This document shows, one piece after another, positions 12,535-13,811 of a stretch of DNA of 13,811 bases. Each line of letters starts with the position of its first letter. The first letter of the stretch is position 1. Below the pieces are notes generated by a model that was not told where the DNA came from, searched no databases, and saw only the letters and a list, made by a program, of their open reading frames with translations. The DNA is from Chloroflexota bacterium (GTDB lineage: Bacteria > Chloroflexota > Limnocylindria > Limnocylindrales > Limnocylindraceae), in NCBI GenBank assembly GCA_003476885.1, contig DMUR01000052.1, positions 1 through 13,811 on the forward strand, in the 5' to 3' direction. The translations under genes and the position numbers were made by a program.

Positions 12535-13811
12535 ATGAGCATCAGCGCCGATCCATCCCTCACGCTCGCTGGCACCCCAGCGGCTGACGCGACGCCCGCC
12601 GTTGCCGATCTTGACGTCATCGTCTCCCTCGCGAAGCGACGTGGCTTCGTCTTCCCAAGCTCAGAGATCTACGGCGGCATCAACGCCGTTTGGGATTACG
12701 GCCCGCTCGGGGTTGAGCTAAAGAACAACGTGAAGCGCGCCTGGTGGCGCAGTATCGTCCAAGAGCGGAACGACGTGGTCGGTCTCGACGCAGGGATCCT
12801 CATGCACCCACAGGTCTGGCGCACGTCAGGGCACGTGGGTTCATTCAGTGATCCGCTCGTTGAGTGCACCGCCTGCAAGCGTCGCTACCGACTGGATGAA
12901 CTTCCGGGAACCGACGCGCTCACCACGGCGCAGCTTGCAGAAGCCGACGTGGTCACGAAGCTCGGGCTGGTCTGCCCCGACTGCGAGGGGAGTCTCACCG
13001 CACCGCGACGCTTCAACCTAATGTTCAAGACCTTCATGGGCCCCGTGGAGGAGGACGCCTCCGTGATCTACCTCCGCCCAGAGACGGCGCAGGGCGCCTA
13101 CGTGCAGCACCGCAACGTGCGCGATGCGGCCCGGAAGAAGATTCCGTTCGGAATCGCACAGGTAGGGAAGTCCTTCCGCAACGAGATCAGCCCAGGGAAC
13201 TTCGTCTTCCGCATGCGCGAGTTTGAGCAGATGGAGCTACAAATGTTCGTGCGACCAGAGGCTGGCGCAACCGCTGCGTTTGATGAGTGGTTGCCGCGCC
13301 GACTGGAGTGGTACAAGGCGTACGGTGTCTCACCCGAGCGGCTGCGCGCCCGCGAGCATGCGCCCGACGAGCTCGCCCACTACGCCAAGCGCGCGATTGA
13401 TGTGGAGTACCGCTTCCCGTTCGGCTGGAAGGAGCTTGAAGGGGTGCACAACCGCGGCGATTTTGACCTCTCCCGACATGCGGCGGAGAGTGGCGAGAAC
13501 CTCTCGTACTTTGATCCAGCCACCGAAGAGACGTTTACGCCGTGGGTCGTTGAGGCGGCGGCTGGTGCCGACCGCGCCGCCTTCACCTTCCTGATCGACG
13601 CGTACCGTGAGGAGATCGTTCGCGACGAGAAGCGCGTCGTCCTCGGCCTACACCCAGAGCTCGCGCCGTACAAGGTGGCGGTGCTCCCACTTCTCAAGAA
13701 GCGTGATGATCTCGTGGCCCTCGCACACAAGATTCGCAACGGACTTTCGCGAGAGTTCACGGCGGTCTATGACGATACAGCCGCAATCGGAAAGCTCTAC
13801 CGCCGCCAGGA
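12535..13811 (+). CDS. glyS: Glycyl-tRNA synthetase, single-chain (alpha2) class II type, 3' end outside window
   Basis: Charges tRNA-Gly with glycine in the cytosol. 425 residues are visible and the frame is open to the window end; family members are about 440-470, so little is missing, mainly the end of the anticodon-binding domain. Marks: VSLAKRRGFVFPSSEIYGG (30-48), WDYGPLG (53-59), a probable zinc site CTACKRRYR with a later CPDC, the PETAQG motif in a LRPETAQGAYV block, IAQVGKSFRNEISP, MREFEQMELQMFV, GWKELEGVHNRGDFDLSRH and LGLHPELAPYKVAVLP at the anticodon-domain entry. This is the homodimeric type, unlike the GlyQ+GlyS heterotetramer of E. coli. About 26 Ala/Thr/Pro-rich residues precede the usual start, with no ATG, GTG or TTG in between, so the ATG at 12535 is the only reasonable start. 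Confidence 0.96.
   Translation, partial: MSISADPSLTLAGTPAADATPAVADLDVIVSLAKRRGFVFPSSEIYGGINAVWDYGPLGVELKNNVKRAWWRSIVQERNDVVGLDAGILMHPQVWRTSGHVGSFSDPLVECTACKRRYRLDELPGTDALTTAQLAEADVVTKLGLVCPDCEGSLTAPRRFNLMFKTFMGPVEEDASVIYLRPETAQGAYVQHRNVRDAARKKIPFGIAQVGKSFRNEISPGNFVFRMREFEQMELQMFVRPEAGATAAFDEWLPRRLEWYKAYGVSPERLRAREHAPDELAHYAKRAIDVEYRFPFGWKELEGVHNRGDFDLSRHAAESGENLSYFDPATEETFTPWVVEAAAGADRAAFTFLIDAYREEIVRDEKRVVLGLHPELAPYKVAVLPLLKKRDDLVALAHKIRNGLSREFTAVYDDTAAIGKLYRRQ

Overview
This is a 13.8 kb stretch of a GC-rich bacterial chromosome (roughly 62-65% G+C by eye). It holds 14 protein genes, two of them cut by the window edges, and almost no non-coding DNA. The longest gap is the 30 nt before glyS. 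I see no tRNA or rRNA gene, CRISPR array, insertion sequence or phage gene. Gene content is core housekeeping. The GlmL/MutL-like protein with a KOW-like end, the single-chain glycyl-tRNA synthetase and the very tight packing would fit Chloroflexota or a similar high-GC, perhaps streamlined, lineage. This placement is a low-confidence inference.

Layout. Positions 1-10293 form one run of nine plus-strand genes, mostly joined by 1-11 bp overlaps: alr (5' end missing), a GlmL/MutL-like protein of unknown role, tsaE, tsaB, rimI, tsaD, an in-frame rsmA-ispE fusion, ridA, glmU and a CNNM/CBS-domain membrane protein. A polyprenyl synthetase lies on the minus strand (10309-11361), convergent with the membrane protein gene and divergent from recO. 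recO (11384) and crcB (12127) overlap by 4 bp. glyS starts at 12535 and runs off the right edge.

Function. Three themes are interleaved. (1) RNA modification and translation: TsaB, TsaD and TsaE are the transferase part of the tRNA t6A37 pathway, RimI is the acetyltransferase usually encoded beside them, RsmA dimethylates 16S rRNA, and GlyS charges tRNA-Gly. (2) Envelope precursors: Alr (D-alanine), GlmU (UDP-GlcNAc), IspE (MEP isoprenoid pathway) and a polyprenyl synthetase. (3) Housekeeping and stress: RidA, RecO and the fluoride channel CrcB.

Items most worth a second look are the RsmA-IspE fusion, the degenerate GlmL-like protein, two divergent -10 boxes that overlap through a shared TA between the polyprenyl synthetase gene and recO, a repeated TAnnnT-then-start pattern at genes lacking a Shine-Dalgarno sequence, and a several-fold excess of the tetranucleotide GATC. 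I found no clear new defence or mobile system.
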